Positions 31,601-46,600 of a stretch of DNA of 64,000 nt are shown one piece after another. The notes under the pieces were generated by a model, which ran no database searches, was not told the DNA's origin, and was given only the letters and a program-made list of their open reading frames with translations. The DNA is taken from NCBI GenBank assembly GCA_911728455.2, contig OU452239.1, positions 2,054,300 to 2,118,299 on the forward strand, in the 5' to 3' direction. Source of the stretch: Marthasterias glacialis (Eukaryota; Echinodermata; Asteroidea; Forcipulatida; Asteriidae). Position numbers and translations under genes: made by a program. Numbering within the stretch: the first letter of the stretch is position 1; each line of letters begins with the position of its first letter.

Positions 31601-34600
31601 TTTCACAACCTCCAGTCATGATCAACTCAAATTGCTTTGAAATTTACAGGGCTTGACGCGGCTGAAAGCCAAAATAAATTGCCATCGAAGATGGCGTCAA
31701 GTGCAACTAATCTAAAAGGATCACAAATTGTTATACTTGATAATCGATTATAGCCAGCCTTTATCACCTACGCACATGTGTCGTTTTTCATCAACATTTG
31801 TAGTAGTTTACTTCATCATAACATGGTTTCAAGGAAAACAATTTTTAGTTTGTGTACGGCCATGACTCGTAAAGTACAGACAAAACTTACTTGTCTTTTC
31901 CTGAATTAAACGAACAGACCGGCTCGTACCCAGGCATCTGTTAATACAAAGCATATTTTGTATATGAGTAAACAAAAAATTAATGTATATCGAGGGTAAT
32001 TTTGACAACAGTGATGTGTGTAATTATTATAATTAATATTTAAGCAAAGTCGCTGTTAAAATTTATCAGGGAAAGGGTGAAATTCCCAAGCTATTAACAC
32101 GAGGTTCCAAGGTCGAATTCAGTTTTGTGATAAACTCATTTTCCAATAGGTAGACTCCTTCTGAAAGTAGTAAGACGTCAATAACCTCACGTTAACGCGA
32201 TGGAAAATGCTATTGTATACGATACCAACCATTCCATCATTGGATTTAACCTTTCCACTGAGGCTAAATTCCTCTGTGGGATGTATAGACAATTATTGTT
32301 AGGAATACACTATTAACTAGTAAACTTGCAGGTACAACCATGTGTTTAAATCTCTTTTGGAAGGAGTGTTCGCTCTGAAAAGAGCCGGAGTGGTCTCTCT
32401 TTTCAGAGCCAACACTCCTCCCAAAAGAGATTTAATCACATGGTTGTACCCGCAAGTTTACTAGTTAATAGTGTATTCCTAGTTCCCTTCACCATGCAAG
32501 GCTTCAAACATTATTTACCACTAATGTTTTGATATCCACTAGTGTAATGTTTTTGAATTTCGTTCACAAAGCGCATCAAACAAAACGACACTTTAAACCA
32601 TTTTAACGTGGGGTTTATAGAGACTTGCATTTTTTCCCACTTTCATATGGACTTGAAATATGAGTGCAACACAACAGTGAATCAGACCATGAAGCTCCCC
32701 TTTAATGGATGAATATGCCTTCTTAAAAGTCTTGGCTTGTCAAGTTAGTAAAATATGACATGTTCGCATTCTCAATATTATTGCGTATTCGCAGTGAAAA
32801 CTAGTAATTCTTGATAGCTTCCTAAGAGCTTCGAGTCTCTGGAGAGTGGTTCAGAACTCCCGTATGAGTGTACAATTTATTATTTTTTTAACGCTTTTTG
32901 CTGGAAAATTTCTTTTAAGAATTTTAACAGTCAAGTAAGTCTTAAAAAGATTTTTGTCTAGACAAATCTTGAGAAAATTGTGCAACCACACCTCATTTAT
33001 ACTTCATTAGCATTTATGTATTAAGGCAGTAGAATAAACTTACCCCTTGAACGGGAAATGTCAGGCTAACATGTGCACTACTGAAGTCGGTGATTTTATT
33101 TCCCTGTCCGTTAAACACGTTCACTTCAATTATTTGGCTGCCGAATGTTAGCGATTTGTCTGAACTGCCGGCACTGTATTTTGACCCTGAGAAATTACCG
33201 GTTGACCTGTACACGCTAATGACAGTAACCACTACAAAGAGAGAGATGAAAGTTTCGAAACAAAACGGTTGACGCCTGTACTATTGTTGGTATTTCAGGC
33301 ACTGATATTCTATAGGTTAGGGTAGGCCACCAGATAGACAATTTTCGGTTTAAAAATGCAGCGGTGTAGCCAGATTTTTCACTAGGTACCATTAAAAAAA
33401 AATGAATAACATGTATCTACATTTTGTTTACGGGGAGCACCTGAGGGCCACTGAAAATCGGGGGGGGGGTATGAGCCCGAAGGCCCCCCCCCTCCACCCA
33501 TTGGCTACGCCGCTGAACAGATGGCTGAAGAGACGGTTAGATCTCGGTAAGTATGTGTCTGTGCAATGATATATCAGGTTTTGAGTGCAGGAGTCAAACA
33601 ATTTTCCCGCCCCTGACAACAAAAGTACACATCTCTTGGAACTGCCCCCTCTAAGATAAGTGGAATGATCAATATGTCAAGGACTTTGACACCCTTATTG
33701 GGCTTTGGGAAAACAATATAATACAAAACATTTACCAAAGAATAATGGAACTTAATCTTTAGAAAATATGTTTGTACACTGTTGTTAAGACGTGATTTTA
33801 GATCAAACTTACGGCTACCGTCTGAAGATTCGATACTAGGAATTTTGACCGAATAAACCTGACCGTTGACTTTCGTATCAATAGTGTTGTACTCGCCATT
33901 CCCGGCCTTCAGGACAAAGACTGTAACAACTGTTAAAACAAAGCAATCGATTAATGTTATAATAGTATTTTTTCCACAAGACTCGAGAAAGTACCAACTC
34001 TACAGTGCTTAAGAGACATCTGTGTAAGGGTATAACACAAATAATACTCTTTATCCCCGATGCGAATTTAACAATTATATAGTGTTGCAATTGATGTATA
34101 GAGCTTGTACACTCCTGAGTCAGAATTGACCCAAATTCCGTGTCCCGTGGGGTTTGAACCATTTTCAGGGTAGTATGATCCGGAATTTGTGTCAAAGTGA
34201 CCCAGAACTGGGCCAAACTGACGCAACTAGTCCGAGTTAAAATCCCGTTATGAACCCTTTTTGAACCCCTTATGAATGCCCATGGGTAGTAAATCAATAT
34301 GGAACGGTTCGATTATGACACCTGGGCCCAATTTCATGGCTCTGCTTACCGCAGAATTCTGCGCTTACGCCCTGCCATGGTCCATAGGAGTACGCGCTTT
34401 AAAGGGCGCCGTAAGCACAGAATTATTTGGTAAGCAGCGCCATGAAATTGGGCCCAGTATACACCAATCAGAGAAGAGCAGACACGGCCGCAGCACGCGC
34501 GCGTGACACGACACGCGCGTCAGCATGCATATGTACAAATCAGCATGAATGATTCACAGTGCATGTGCCTCCAAGCGAGCGTGCGGCGGCCATAGTTGCG

Positions 34601-37600
34601 GTGGTGTAAACGCCTATGAACGAGCACTCGGATTAGTCTATTATAGACCCAAAACACATGACGACACTCGAGTAGGGCGCCCTTGCCCATGATGTTCACA
34701 GTGCTTACACATTTGTGCGTCTCCATTATTTCATTTTCAATTAACCATCAAAATGGTGGCTGGATGACGTCAATGCATAAGGTCTATACATTGTTACCGT
34801 GTGTTACAAACCTTTTTCCTCTTCTTTGTAAATTCTAGTTGCCCCACAGATATCTCTGTCGAGATCTGCAATTTCAAATTGTTTGAAGGCTTCTTTGAAA
34901 ACAATAATGTCTCCATCTTTTGACTGAGTGATGTTATCTCCTGGTGGATTTATTTCTGCGTCAAGAAACGCTGCAGTATGGTAAGACAGACAATAAAATC
35001 ATTAGAACAATTGTCCCAACGTCTCAATATTAAACTCAGAGCATTCAATATGTCAAACAGGGTTATTTTAGTGTTCATAGAAGTAAGAGCCGGGGTGGTG
35101 GGAGTTGCCCCCCCCCCCAATTGGACAAAGCAGTACAAAAAGACTTGTTAATAGATCGGTACTTGTGTTTTTATCTGTGCTAAAATTCGGAAAGACCAAC
35201 CTCTCTGCCCCTTAACCAAAGAGTCCCCATACGCCATGTGTGAGTTCTTGGCAATACAATTAATTTTAACCAACAGTCTTGTTGTCAAAACCAAATGCAT
35301 TGTTCCCTCCTTCCTGTATAACAATACATTACAAATCTAAAGACAAAGAAAAACTGTACAGAAACTACACAAAGGCCGAAATGACTTGATCAATGTAACA
35401 ATGTTTAATACAACCTTGGACGGTGAAATTCGCCGAATAACTCATCGAACTTTTTTCTGCAGAGGTCGATTTACACATGATAGTAGAGCCACCATAACCT
35501 CGTTCACGGTAGTCTGATATTTCCAACGTCGATGAATGTTTACAAGGTGACGTTTGCCACTCCTTTATGTGCACACCAGCTTCAGTTAAGTTAAGCAAAG
35601 TGCTCTCCAATCGGCAAGCCGGCTGAAAGACTATCCACTCGAGCCCGACAGTATCGGGCAGCGCTCTGTCTACAGTGCTCTGTCTACAAAGCAGGCGAAG
35701 ATCTGTTTGGTTAAGTCCTTCAGAGACGTTGGTCAGACTGAGGCCTTTCAAAGTGCTTTTCGGTTTTGCTTCATCTGCTCCTGTTGTCAATAAACTTCAT
35801 TTATTATTTGTCTTGATTACACAGAAACAAAGTTGTCTACGGTTCTTTTATGTACCATTTTCAGCACCTGATAAAGCTGTCAATACTTTAAAATGGGAAA
35901 AACACACAACATTAACAACAGATGACTGTTTTCATGGAAACCAAGATCAGTGGTGGGAAATTTTAAAATAAATTGCCCGGAAAGTGATAGTGATGAGTCG
36001 CGTCTCCAGTTGTTAAATTAGCTTGGAGTTATATTATTCATGTTAAAATGAACAAGTGTGCCAAGTTTCAAAACATTTGGACAAAAAATACCGAGACTAA
36101 GGGAAAATCACATTTTCGACCAAAAAACAGGCAAAACAAAGTCAAAAACGCCCTGTCAAAAAAGTCAAAAACGATTTTGGAAATTTTTGACGTCATCCCG
36201 TAGAACTCGGTAAAATTAACATTCGGACAATTTTCATAAAAATCGGTACAATACTTTGGAAATTACGGAGGGGACACTAACCCCTGGTCCCCTGGTTCCC
36301 GTACATCACAAAAAGCCCGGTCCTGATAGGGTTTAAATCAATTTGTTTTTAATTTCCCTATAGACCATTTTCTGTTCTTGTTAAATTTGTAGATAGGCTA
36401 CTTGATAAAATTGTAGAAAAAATGATGCCTGGTGTTCAAGAAAACGTGAGCCAGAGATAGCAAATTTAAGTTATGCTGTTGTTGCATAAGGTGTAGTATG
36501 TGAGGAGCATTTAACACCTAATTGTGGAGTAAAACAGTGAGCAGAGGGTCCATCCTGCTCCGTCCATCTACTGTTCCCTGACCATTTCCCCAAATGAAAA
36601 AGAGGACAGCAACGAATTGGAGATGCAATTGAATAAAGTAGCTTTACAGTCATGTCAAGTAATTTTCAGGGAGAACAAGGAAGGAAAGCAGATGCTAAGG
36701 AGGGTGCAGAAGAGCAATCCTCTATCAAAAGCAAACGCTCCTTCGAACTGCATATGATCGATAAAAAGGTTTTCAGGTAAGTAATTTCAGCATACCTGTT
36801 ATGGTTAGGTTTACAGAGCAATTCACAAGTGTCCAAGGATCAAAGGTTGAACATGTGACAACTGACCACTCGAAGCCTCCATCGAGATAATTCTTCATCA
36901 TCAACGTAGAATTCTGCATCAACTGTGATAGGTTTCCCCTGTGTGCGTTGATTCCAGGGCTTGCATCAATGTCAACAGCATCCAAGTGCCCACACTTCGA
37001 TTGAATGATTTGCCATGAGTAGGATATGTTAGCGTTTCCCACCACTGTGCACAAGAACTGACCGTCTGTCTCATGTGCACCGGCAGCCACCTGTACGAGT
37101 TTCAACGAGCTGCAATTCATTTCTGTAGCTCTGTTGTCTTCCCCATTCTCCACTGAAGAAAACAAGGCAATAGTTTATTACTTAAGATAACACAAAATGG
37201 AAAAAAATCATTGCATGTAAATGAAAAATCCAGTTTCTGTTGTCACAATTTTGCCCGCGGGAAGGCACAATCATTCACGAGCCGCTCTTGCAACATAAAC
37301 CGCCCACGCTAAAGCGATTCCTGGATGATAGCACCCTCTCTAGGGGAACTTTGACAACACAAAAACTAGAAGGTCTTGAACCAAGACTACACAAAAAGCA
37401 GTTAAAGTGACAAAGCAAAAATTGAGCTTACTTTGGAACCTACATTAAACATTAACATGTCATGCACACATTTTGGATCTCGAAATAAATTAATACTACC
37501 TGAAGGTAATGTGAAGTTGGCTGAATGATTTCCAGTGTTTCCTGGGATCGAGGTGGTACACATGACGACTGAGCCTGCATATCTGTATTCATGGTAATTC

Positions 37601-40600
37601 AAAATGGTTAAAGTTGATGAGAAAAGGCACGATGACACCCTGTTCCTTTCAATGAGCACACCGATGTCTGTATCGTTGATCACTAACGCCGTTAGGTTTG
37701 AGATGTAAATTCGCCATTCCACTGACGAGCCAATGGCAGAGCACAAAAGCCGTTTATCTGATTGATTGACCCCTTTGGTGACCTCTACAAGGCTGTTGAT
37801 CTCTATCTTCTGTTTTGAAGGTTGTTCATCTGTCCCGTTATCTACAAATTGAAGGGTACAAAACCGTCAACTTGGGAAAAAATAATTCTAAAACAAAACA
37901 AATGTATATTACAGCTACATAATAATGAGACTGGGTTTGAACGTATGGGAAAGTACCTGGGATTGTAAAGTTTGCAGAATAATTTGCCAAGTTTCGAGGA
38001 TCAGTCACTGAACACTCTATAACAGCGCCATGGTAACCTTCTTGAAGATAATTAAAAATGGTCAATGTCGACGTCTGGACACACGACGATAAGGCCTTAC
38101 TCACAAGGCGGAAACCCCCTTTTGTGTCGATCATGAATTTCTCCCAAACACTGCATCTTAACTGGTAGACTCGCCAAACTATCCTAGGGTCAATGATAGT
38201 AAAACTTGTACACAACAGTTGCAGATTTGAATCGTTTACTCCTACAGATAGTTGTGCCAATCTAGGAATTGCTAGAGGCGTATCCGATGAGAGTGTCGTT
38301 AATTGATGATCTGTTAGATAATACAAATGAAAAGTTGGTTAGTAATTTAGTTGAATACTTACAAAGTTATTTTACCTATACCAACTTATTCTAGTTTGGG
38401 AAAGTAAACTTATTCAAACTCTATAGCTTTTACAAAGTAACCAAATAAGATCAGAGTACTTACGTAAATTGGTATCTCATATGATTTTACTAATTGGAAA
38501 CATTTTATTCAGGACACATTGTCTACTTATTAAAATAACTCTTCAATTCTATTTTAAATTCCTTCAATATATACATTTCATACCAACGCAATAAATAATT
38601 TGAAAACAGTTGAAGTTGGTGAAAATGTCTTTAAAAATGTTATTATTATATCTTTCTGATGAAACCAAAGGACCCTCAAAAGTGACCCGTAGGCCTGAAT
38701 ATAACTGTATAGAGAAGATGAAGAAATGTAAGTTTTAGATGTGGGAGGAAAACCCCAAATAGGGAAAACCCACACAATCAGGTAGGAACTGAAAATCCAA
38801 TATACATGCAAGGGTTCCAATCCGAGATTCGAACCGGGGTCCACAAAGGTGAATGGCAGGGAACTACTAATATCACTGCCATATAATATCAATACACTGT
38901 TTAGGTATGATAAGATATTTTAGTATTACCCGGAGTTGTATAAATGGCGGATTTATTTGCTAGATTTCCGGTGGCATATGCTATGCACATAATATGTGCG
39001 CCTTGATAACCGCGTTTTGCATACTCCAGGATAGTCAATGTAGACGTCTTCAGGCAGGATGAGGCAGCACGATCCGAGACAATCACGCCAAGTTCTGTCA
39101 TATTACGTAGGGTGTCCCAAACGTCGCACAGCGGGAAGTAGACGCGCCAAGCCAAGAACGGGCCGGTGAATGCACTAGCTGTACACGATAACTGGAGTTC
39201 GTAGTTGTTAACGTCTTCTGCCCATTTCTCCAGACTGTGGAGTTTCAGAGTCCAGTCTTCAATTTGTCCGTCGGTCCTAATTTCTGCAATGAATGAATTT
39301 ATTAGATAATGTTACAGTGTGATTTGCGGGTAGGCCTACGTCTTTTGAAAAATCTACGTGTCTTCCTTTGTTGGTTAAAGGTTTACGATTTACATCACTT
39401 TAAATGGAACTGTTTCAAAGCAATTAAATTAATGCAAGCAAGTATGAAAATGTAATCAACAAATTTTCTGGATACAGACTGTATCATTTTTGCGCATTTT
39501 CAAACACTGTTTGCGTTTGTGTTTCACATTTGAAACAAATGAACATGGGACAAATCAGGTGCGAAAAACGCGCAAGACTTACACAGCCTGCTGACCTTCA
39601 TTTACGGAATTGTTGACAATTTTCCCGATTGCATTAACGAGACCCAAACGGAAAACGTCAAACTATTGGGGAAGTGGTATGAGCTGCAAAACAGCTGCAG
39701 ACGAGGACAATAAGTTGCCTGTAAATTATGAATGAATCATTATTATTACAACACGTCATTTGAGTGGGAAGCCCTCGGCTGGAGGTCAAAAGAATGTAGC
39801 TCATTGGCTGTTTCCGTGCGCCGCGCGTACATAGCTGCGCGTGTTTCATTCTTTCATTATCGTTTTACCTCTAAGATGGTAGTGAGATGATGTCAATGCA
39901 AAAGGTCATGTGATTGCATTGTTGAGCATTTTGCAGCACGCATTGTTTTACCTTATCTTTGGATATCTTTTTTACATAATGGCATGTGCAGTTTGGGTGT
40001 CAGCAAAAAAATCTGTAAATTGAATTTATTTAAATAGGATTGACAATTGAACTGCTGCCTACCGGGCAGAGTGAAGTTTACTTCTACACGATCATTTCCT
40101 GGTGTTGAACTTGAACATTGCATTACAGAGCCGCTGTAACCTCGCTCACGATAGTTTTTTATCGTAAGGATGGACAACTCGACACACGGGGACAGACTTT
40201 GCTGCTCGATAACGACTCCTTCCTTTGTTTCGTTTGTTAGCAAACTCTCCCAAACATCGCATTTAGATCTGTAGACTCGCCAGGCGATGGTGGGACCGCT
40301 GACGGCGTTTGCTGTACACTGGAGTTGCATACCCGAAAAATGTATTGCCGCTGGTAAATGTGTAATATTGGCATCTAATGTCCAGTCTTCTGCAGTGCTT
40401 CCGAAGTTACCTACATATTCATAAAACATGCAAAACAGGAGATATTTCGAAATCTTAGACTGGCATACATAACTAGTTCAAAGGTTCGCGATTGACGTTC
40501 AAAACAAACACGCACAAGTACTCAATCTAAAACAAGTATAAACTTCGAGCATGATCCATATGTTTATGTCCTCTGAAATCAAACCAATCGGGATTTTGAT

Positions 40601-43600
40601 TTGAACGGTTTAAATAAGTTTACTGCAAATTAATGAGGCAAAAAGCAATCCAAAGTATAAAGAACAAGCAAAACGAAGAAGAAGAAAATAGCAAAAAATA
40701 ACTGTTGAAATTATGTAAAAGTTTGCAGTTTCGCAGTAAATACCTGGGATCATTAAGTGAGCGGAATCCAATGCATCATCGTATGGTGTGGCGGTTGAAC
40801 AAAAGATGGCCGAACCCCCATAACCTCGTTCCCGGTAGTTTAAAATGGTCAGGGTAGACGTTTGGATACAGAATGACATGACACTTTCTTCAATGCGTAT
40901 ACCAGCGTCTGTTTGGTTACGTAAAGTCTCCCAAACACCGCATCTTGGTCGATAGACGCGCCAGGTGATGAACGAATCATCAATGGCACTGACTTTGCAC
41001 TGGATCTTGATATTTGATTGTTCAAATGGTGAGAGTGGTTCCAAGTGCTGAACTTTCAGACTCCATTCTACAGGTGGTACACCAGTGTCGTCTTCTGAAA
41101 GAACGTAATAACCGAATGGTGTGAACGAACGGGAAATATCAAATCAAAAGACAGGGAAAATGTTTCCCATGATAAGTTGGGTTGACACTATTTGACCTGG
41201 TTTGGGGGGTTTAAAATCAGAGTTTTCTTTCTCCTAGGTGTGCTGCCAAGGGAAGCTCCAAGCCCCACCAACCCATAATAAGTCCATGTATTATGTATGG
41301 GGTGTTTATGAATCGGATTTTTATTAAGGAAAATTTAAGTTTTGTTCTGAAGGGGAAAACATCAATAAACAGTGACAAAAGCACACTCTTAAGATTACTG
41401 GATCAGAATTGACCGTGATTCCAGGTCCTAGGGGGTCTGACCTATTTATGGGGATTTTGATCCGGATTGTGTCAGTTTGACACAGTTTTGGGTCATTCGC
41501 ACTCAGATTCGTGATCATATTGACCCAGAAATGGGTCAGAACCCCTCTGACCTTTGGGTCAGTTCTAACCCGCGTGTTTTTTTTTAGAGTGCATGGTTCT
41601 AAATGTATGTGTGTTTCTATTAGAGCGTCACACTACAACTCAAACTATCGTTTCAGTCGACCTTTATTCTAATCAAAATAATTCAAGTCATTATTGCTTA
41701 CCTTGAATGGTAAAGTTAGCTGATTGGCTTTGAGATGTATCCGGGATGAAAGCTGAACACATGACGATGGAGCCGCTGACTAATCGGTCCCGGTAGTTCA
41801 CAATTGTCAGGGTAGACGTCTGGACACAAGACGATGTGATGCTCAGGTCTATGCTTATACCATCCTCTGTAATGTTTTGCAGGGTTTCCCACACATCGCA
41901 CTGTGAGTGATAGATTCGCCATGCAATATTTGGACCCAGACCGGCGCTAGCTGTGCACGCGAGGCGGAGATGTGATTGGTTGACTCCTTTGGTCACTTGG
42001 TCAAGACTGCGAACCTTAAGAGACCAATCTGGGTAAAGATCAGTAAAGATGTTATTTCATTGGCATCCAGGGAAATGACTGACTTTATCTTTGTCTTGGC
42101 TTCAGTTAGATCACCTAAAATGCCACTGTCACTGTGTCAGCCAATGGCAACAACCAAAGCATACAATACATCTCCCGTGTTTCCTAAATTGAATGCAAAA
42201 CCTACCTCGAGTAGTTTCATATTCTTAAACGAAACGAACCTCATTATTTTGATTGATTGAAAAATAATAAAGGTAAATGACATCACCTCTTAAAAAAGTT
42301 CCACAAGTATTAGTTTAGGATGAAGTGGCATCATTGCCACCTTAATATCGCGAAAAATGGAAACATAACCAAACATTGTCTTTGGTTTCTTTCACTGATT
42401 TTAACAAATGCCAACCATATCAATGTTTTTCAAAATGTTGTTCTGTAAGATAACAGCTACACTATGACAAACTCGATTTTCAAATGCAATGGATCCATTT
42501 TGTATAATGTATTGAGTAATCATTGTAATTTTTACAGCGTTTGCCGTTTATAAAGAAACATTTTTTTTATTGATGACAATAAATAGCTGACGTACAGTAT
42601 AAATCCCACAACTTTTCCCACACCGTTGTCAAGAACTCACCCGTAGATCCACATGAAAAAAGTTTTTTCACTTCCTCCTTGCCTAAAATGTCATCCACCA
42701 TCATTAAACTACTAAAAGCAATCCTGCTTGCACCTCCGTATATTGAGAGTTTCCCAAGAAGCAAGTTGAATTTAGAAGTGTCTTTGACATATAAAGCAGT
42801 GTCAGCTTTATAATCAATGACATTATTATCACCAGAGGCATCCATCCACATCCCATTGATGTACAATGTTATGATATCTTTTGAGGGGTTAACAGCACAC
42901 GCAACATGGAACCAAGGACAATCTGTACAGGTCAAGTCACGAATGTATCTGGTGATGTTGGCACCCGCAGAAATTATGTAATTAGTAACGTTGTTGTTGC
43001 TGTCATTGTTCTTTTTAGATGCAGAGCACACCATAAGCTTTGAGTCCTTAGTGATCCAGAGTTTAAAGTTAGATATTTGATTCTCGTCATAATTGGTGCT
43101 GACAACATGATACTGGTAATAATCGAGTGTTCTTAGGCGTTCAATTTTAAGCCAAACAGACCATGTATATCCAGTAGACATACAAAATCTGTAGTCTGAT
43201 ACACAAGTGTTGTTGTAATTGCCCAGATCAATGTAAGAGTATTCAGGTTTCAAAACAGCACATGATTCCTCCACAACTTGAGGCGCAGTGATCAGACTAG
43301 CAGTCTGCCCTCGTGTAACAACTCTATCATCCATAAAAACTCCGGTGTTGCAGGATTCATTGGAGGCGACTGTGCCATTGCCGCCAAGGCTCCACTGATA
43401 TAACTCGGGTTGATCTAAGGAAACAAATTAAAAAATAATTGAGTACAATAAATGTTAAGACTATTCAGATTGTTGAGTGTAATTCTCAGAGTCAACGGAC
43501 AAAATCAATGTGAATGTAAAGATTCACGATCAAAACTTTCTAAGTAAGTGTCGTTATTCATGGGTTTTCGTGTAGTAAGGTAGCGAGCGCCCACACATTT

Positions 43601-46600
43601 GGCAAAAGGATACCGGACTTTCCCAAATTAAACATATTTATAAGTACCTTGGATGGTCAAGTTAGCTGATTCGTACGCTTGGTTTGACGGACAGGAGGCT
43701 GAGCATGTCAAAACAGAACCGGAATACCCAAGTTTCCGGTAGTTCGTGACCGTCAATGTAGACGTCAGGACACACGATGACACGTCATGATTTCCGATAC
43801 GCACGCCAGTCTGTCCGTTGTCTATGACGTTCTCCCACATCTTGCGTTTTGATTTATAGACACTCCACGTGATAGACGGGCCAGTCGCGGCACTAGCTGT
43901 ACACACGAGTTTAAGAGTAAACGGGCTGACTCCCTCTGACACCCGCACCAGACTACGGAGTTTTAGATCCCATTCTGTGGTGGAGAAATGAACACAATGA
44001 CATATTTACCATGTCCCGAGGTTCCCAACAAGTTCCAAGTGTTCCCAACAACGCAATAAAACCTTTGTAGGTGCTCCATGGTGTGCAGTAGTTTGTTGTT
44101 GCCAAAACGATAGCCAACTGACCAAAGTCCTCTTTTTGTGAAAATGTGATGAATAGATACCAATCGTCCCCAATCGGCGCAAGTTCCCTGACTGATGGGA
44201 TTATATACTAAGTCTCAACAGTATTTTCTCCACTGTAAAAAGTGTCAAAAAGCGTTTAACTTAGCATGCAGGTGTAGTTAGATTACTGAGTTTCAATATT
44301 GAGACTTACGATTTAGGATTGAAATAAAACATGACGAGGCGCAATTCTGAAAACCACGTAACCCAAATTATGCGAAAACCAATGAAGTGAAACCGAATTT
44401 CTGTATGGTAATTGGCACAACATGGCGTCAAGCGCTCACAATGAATAAACAAAGACCTACGGTGCAGATATCCTGTATTTATTGCCTTCTAGCCAAACTG
44501 ATGATTAAAGTACAGAAATAGGGTGGCTCTTTTCTTGAGAATCGGCATTCACCAATAAAGAAGCAGGACACACGCACACATAGAACACATATCCATCACC
44601 AAATCGTGGCAAGCTTTCAAAGGCGTCAAGCGTATGACGTTGTGATGTAAAACAAATATTAAGACAGTGCTCACTTACCCATTGATCCACATGTGTATAG
44701 ATGTTCAATGTTGACGCTATCTAGGAAACCATCCGTTAATACCAAGTTACTGAAGGCCATCTCGGCTGTAAGCTGCCAAAACAGCCCAACGTACTCAGAC
44801 CCAAGAGCTAAGTCATTGCGCTTTAAATTTACTGCACCGTCAACATGTTTCAAATCATCAACGAAACTTTCAGTAGACCCATTGATCCACGCCCCATTTA
44901 TGTAGATTTCAATCATACCTTCATCTCTTGTGTTACTAAAATTAACAGCACATGCCACGTGGAACCATGGGCAATCGGTACATACGCCATCTTGAACAAA
45001 GGTGGTGACCCTGGTACTCCTTGAGATCTGGTATCGAGTGTTGTTGGTACTGTTGCTATTGGTTTCCTTTTCACTTATGGTACACACTATGTTCTGCAAG
45101 TCGCTCGTTATCCACAGTCTAAAATTAAACCTGCTGTTCTCGTCATTCCCAAGGCTTACAATATTGAGCGGGTAATCATCATGTCTTTTAACATGTCCCG
45201 ATTTAAACCACACAGACCAAGTATATCCAGTAGACATGCAGAATCTGTAGTCTGATACACATGAATCATTGTAATTGCCAAGATCGACGTAAGAATATTT
45301 AGGTATCGAAACAGCACACGACTCATCCACGACTTGAGGTGCAGGTATCAGCCTAGTGGTCGAGCCAGCATAAGGTAAAACGTTTCCATCCGTAAACACT
45401 GCTGTGTTGCAGGATTCTTCGTTTAAAAGATCGACTGTACCTTTGCCACCCAGACTCCATTTATACAGCTCAGGTTCGTCTGAAATATCGAAATGTTGAT
45501 ACAAAACTGGTAAGTAAGTTTATTTGACATGTAGTTTGGATGCCATTGCAACACTGGAAAAATAATTCATTTTCCAAACTTGTTCGTAATTTAAGATTTT
45601 AATTCAAACATTGTTGTCATATTGTGCGATCGTTTTGATGCCTACTTGTTAAAAGAAAAAAAGAAAAAAAGAATAATAGAAAAAACTGTTTTGTAAAATG
45701 AACGAACAATATTTTACTTGTCATATTAAATCAATCATCACGTTATAGATAAGCGCAAGTAAGTGAGACGATGTTACAGGTGTATGATTTTTTATTATCG
45801 ATAGCAGTCAATCAAGACATAAATAACTGCGAAATAGCAGCTTTTCAAACAATTTGCCGTCAGACGTGTTTTGTCAAGAATTTTGTAATGTATGCAGTTC
45901 TGTCTAATTTGAAGAAAAACAGTTGAGTCAAAGTTTCACCCATAAATTTTCGATTTTAAAAGTTTGAAATCTAAAACATTCTAACGGCACCAATATCTTA
46001 GGTTTTAGAGTGTAGCGAAAAAATTACCCGGAATGATAATATGAGCTGTCATTCCAGACAGACTTGATTGTGCAGAGGTTGAACATTTAACAACAGAGCC
46101 CGCGAATCCTTGTTTCCTGTAGTTCTTGACGGTCAATGTAGACGTCAGGACACACGACGACACGTTATGATTCTCGATATGAACTCCATTCTCATCGTCA
46201 TCTATGACGTCCTCCCACACCTCGCGTTTTGATTTGTAGACGCTCCAAGTACTGGATGGGCCAGTCGCGGCACTAGCTGTACACACAAGCTGAAGAGTTA
46301 ACGGGCTGACCTCATTGGACACTCGCACCAGACTACGGAGTTTCAGATCCCAGTCTACCGAACAGGGAAGAAAAAATATGTACACGTTTCTCTTAGTCTA
46401 ACTTAAATTATTTCAATAATATATAGTTTATTAAAATTAACCAGTTCGCAGTATAACATCATTCGAATGTTTATCTTAGACTGGTCTATGAATTGTTAGT
46501 GCAAGAACATTGAGCACTACAAACGATTATACGAGCCTATTACAGACCTAGGTACTTTATATCAGAGTGTTGGATGCTTGATGCGTTGTGTCCTGAAGGC

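Noticed and set aside
41716-41922. Second minus-strand frame inside Ig exon 5
   Set aside because: It is out of frame with the exon, whose Ig motifs and phase are certain.
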